DNA from: Lachnoclostridium sp.
GTDB lineage: Bacteria > Bacillota > Clostridia > Lachnospirales > Lachnospiraceae
Assembly: GCA_003445895.1 (NCBI GenBank)
Contig: DMCD01000152.1
Location: 1-5,770, forward strand
Reading direction: 5' to 3'
DNA length: 5,770 nucleotides
A program made the translations under genes and the position numbers. The notes under the pieces are model-generated. The model saw only the letters and a program-made list of their open reading frames with translations. It was not told where the DNA came from and did not search any database. Position 1 is the first letter of the stretch. Each line of letters starts with the position of its first letter. Shown piece after piece: positions 4,340 to 5,770 of the stretch.

Positions 4340-5770
4340 CTACAGCATGTCGAACAGCGAGAGCTGGTTGCTCTCCGGAAGGCCGTTAAGCAGTCCCAGA
4401 TTTGCCATCTGCTCGCAGATGGTCTTGGACACCTTCGTCCGGCTTATAAAGTCCTCCTTCGACAGGAAGGGCCCGTCCTCCGCCGCAAACACGATGGCGT
4501 CCGCCGCCTTCTCTCCCAGACCGTCGATACTGCCCAGGGAAGGCATCAGCTTTCCGTCCACGATGCGGAAGCTCCGGGAATCCGCCTTATAGATGTCGAT
4601 GGGAACAAATTCATAGCCTCTGGCGTACATCTCCTGCACAATCCGCATATCGCGCAGGGTATCCTTCTCCTTGGCGGAGAGGGAATCTGACCGGGCCCTG
4701 TAGTCCGCCAGGTTCTTCTCCAGGTTCTCTCTGCCCATGCACATCAGCTCATAGGAGAAGCCGCTGGCACGGATGGAGAAGAAGGCCGCATAGTAGGCCA
4801 GAGGATAATGCACCTTGCAGTAGGCGATGCGCCACGCCATCATGACGTAGGCCGCCGCGTGGGCCTTCGGGAACATGTATTTGATCTTTTTGCAGGACCA
4901 GATGTACCAGTCCGGCACGCCGTGGGCCTTCATATCCGTCTCCCACTCCGGCTGCAGTCCCTTGCCCTTGCGGACTGCCTCCATGATTTTGAAGGACAGT
5001 CCCTTATCCATGCCCTGGGCGATCAGATAAACCATGATATCATCACGGCAGCAGATGGCGGTACTGATGGTACATTTGCCCTCTTTGATGAGGGTTTCCG
5101 CATTGCCCAGCCAGACGTCGGTGCCGTGGGCCAGACCGGCGATACGCACCAGGTCCGACAGGTACTGGGGCTTGGTATCCATCAGCATCTGCATGGCGAA
5201 GTCTGTGCCGAATTCCGGGATTCCCAGGGCACCCAGCTTGCACCCGCCGATATCCTCGGGGGTGATGCCCAAAGCGTCGGTGTTCTGAAACAGGCTCATG
5301 ACCTCCGGCGCGTCCAGGGGCCAGGTTCTCGGGTCCTCTCCCGTCAGGTCCTGCAGCATGCGGATCATGGTGGGATCATCGTGTCCCAGAATATCCAGCT
5401 TCAGCAGGTTGTGGTCGATGGAATGGTAATCAAAGTGGGTTGTGACGGTGCGGGTGGTCATGTCATCCGCCGGGTGCTGCACGGGCGTGAAGGAATAGAT
5501 CTCCTCGCCCAGAGGAAGCACGATAATTCCGCCGGGGTGCTGTCCCGTGGTTCGCCGCACGCCGACGCAGCCTGAGGCCAGCCGCTCCATCTCGCACCGG
5601 CGCTTGCGTATGCCCTTCTCCTCGCAGTAGTGAAGAACATAGCCGTAGGCCGTCTTGTCCGCCAGGGTACCGATGGTGCCGGCCCGGAAGGTCTGTCCCT
5701 TGCCGAAGATAACCTCCGTGTAGGTGTGGGCGCGGCTCTGGTATTCGCCGGAGAAGTTCAGGTCGATATC
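4340..5770 (-). CDS. polC: DNA polymerase III alpha subunit, PolC type, C-terminal third (5' end outside window)
   Basis: The last 476 residues of the Gram-positive replicative polymerase PolC, which copies the chromosome as part of the replisome; the whole protein is usually about 1,440 residues. The frame is open to the right edge, where it starts at DIDLNFSGEYQ, the palm motif carrying two catalytic aspartates (partial residues 1 and 3). The third palm aspartate is D126 in LLKLDILGHDDPT. Other PolC landmarks are GTIGTLADKTAYGY, TTGQHPGG, GIPEFGTDF, LAHGTDVWLGNAE, CRDDIMVYLI and KYMFPKAHAAAYV. A helix-hairpin-helix-like stretch (GSIDGLGEKAADAI) lies near the C terminus. The protein ends in NQLSLFDML, where QLSLF (4352-4366) is a canonical beta-clamp-binding motif. 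The length from the DxD motif to the end agrees with Bacillus subtilis PolC. The N-terminal domains and the inserted 3'-5' exonuclease are outside the window. No frameshift or lost key residue is visible. Confidence 0.98.
   Translation of the reverse strand, partial: DIDLNFSGEYQSRAHTYTEVIFGKGQTFRAGTIGTLADKTAYGYVLHYCEEKGIRKRRCEMERLASGCVGVRRTTGQHPGGIIVLPLGEEIYSFTPVQHPADDMTTRTVTTHFDYHSIDHNLLKLDILGHDDPTMIRMLQDLTGEDPRTWPLDAPEVMSLFQNTDALGITPEDIGGCKLGALGIPEFGTDFAMQMLMDTKPQYLSDLVRIAGLAHGTDVWLGNAETLIKEGKCTISTAICCRDDIMVYLIAQGMDKGLSFKIMEAVRKGKGLQPEWETDMKAHGVPDWYIWSCKKIKYMFPKAHAAAYVMMAWRIAYCKVHYPLAYYAAFFSIRASGFSYELMCMGRENLEKNLADYRARSDSLSAKEKDTLRDMRIVQEMYARGYEFVPIDIYKADSRSFRIVDGKLMPSLGSIDGLGEKAADAIVFAAEDGPFLSKEDFISRTKVSKTICEQMANLGLLNGLPESNQLSLFDML

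Noticed and set aside
4808..5575. Plus-strand open frame of 255 codons opposite polC
   Set aside because: It lies entirely antisense to strongly conserved PolC residues; the composition is a reflection of the polC codons.

Overview
The window carries five protein-coding genes, all on the minus strand and tightly packed, so it reads from right to left. The organism is most likely a Gram-positive Firmicute of the Clostridia, plausibly a Lachnospiraceae-type gut anaerobe. The reasons are a PolC-type replicative polymerase (the Firmicutes/low-GC branch), a UPF0371/DUF1846 protein closely matching clostridial members, membrane-anchored multi-SH3b NlpC/P60 wall hydrolases, strong Shine-Dalgarno sites, and a fairly GC-rich coding style. 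The taxonomic call is an inference from gene content, not from a marker gene.

Region by region, right to left. (1) 5770-4340: the C-terminal third of polC, entering the window exactly at the catalytic Asp-x-Asp motif and ending in a beta-clamp-binding motif. (2) 4339-4144: a 196-bp intergenic region. It has a possible weak terminator after polC, an AT-rich stretch with a candidate extended -10 promoter, and a leader with small hairpins. (3) 4143-2575 and 2563-809: two adjacent paralogous cell-wall hydrolases. Each has a short cytoplasmic tail, one membrane segment, an acidic spacer, four SH3b domains and a C-terminal NlpC/P60 peptidase. The second copy has a Ser/Gly-rich linker before its catalytic domain that the first lacks. 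(4) 807-547: an 86-residue membrane protein with a four-cysteine cluster, of no family I recognise. (5) 554-1: the N-terminal part of a UPF0371/DUF1846 protein, running off the left edge.

The spacing suggests that genes 3 to 5 form one operon driven from the region upstream of 4143. The two hydrolases are 11 nt apart, the small protein starts 1 nt after the second hydrolase stops, and the DUF1846 gene overlaps the small gene by 8 nt. polC is probably the end of a separate upstream unit. The hydrolases are expected to cut peptidoglycan stem peptides outside the membrane. Why a cytosolic DUF1846 protein and a cysteine-rich membrane protein are coupled to them is the main open question. I see no mobile element, CRISPR array, tRNA or rRNA.
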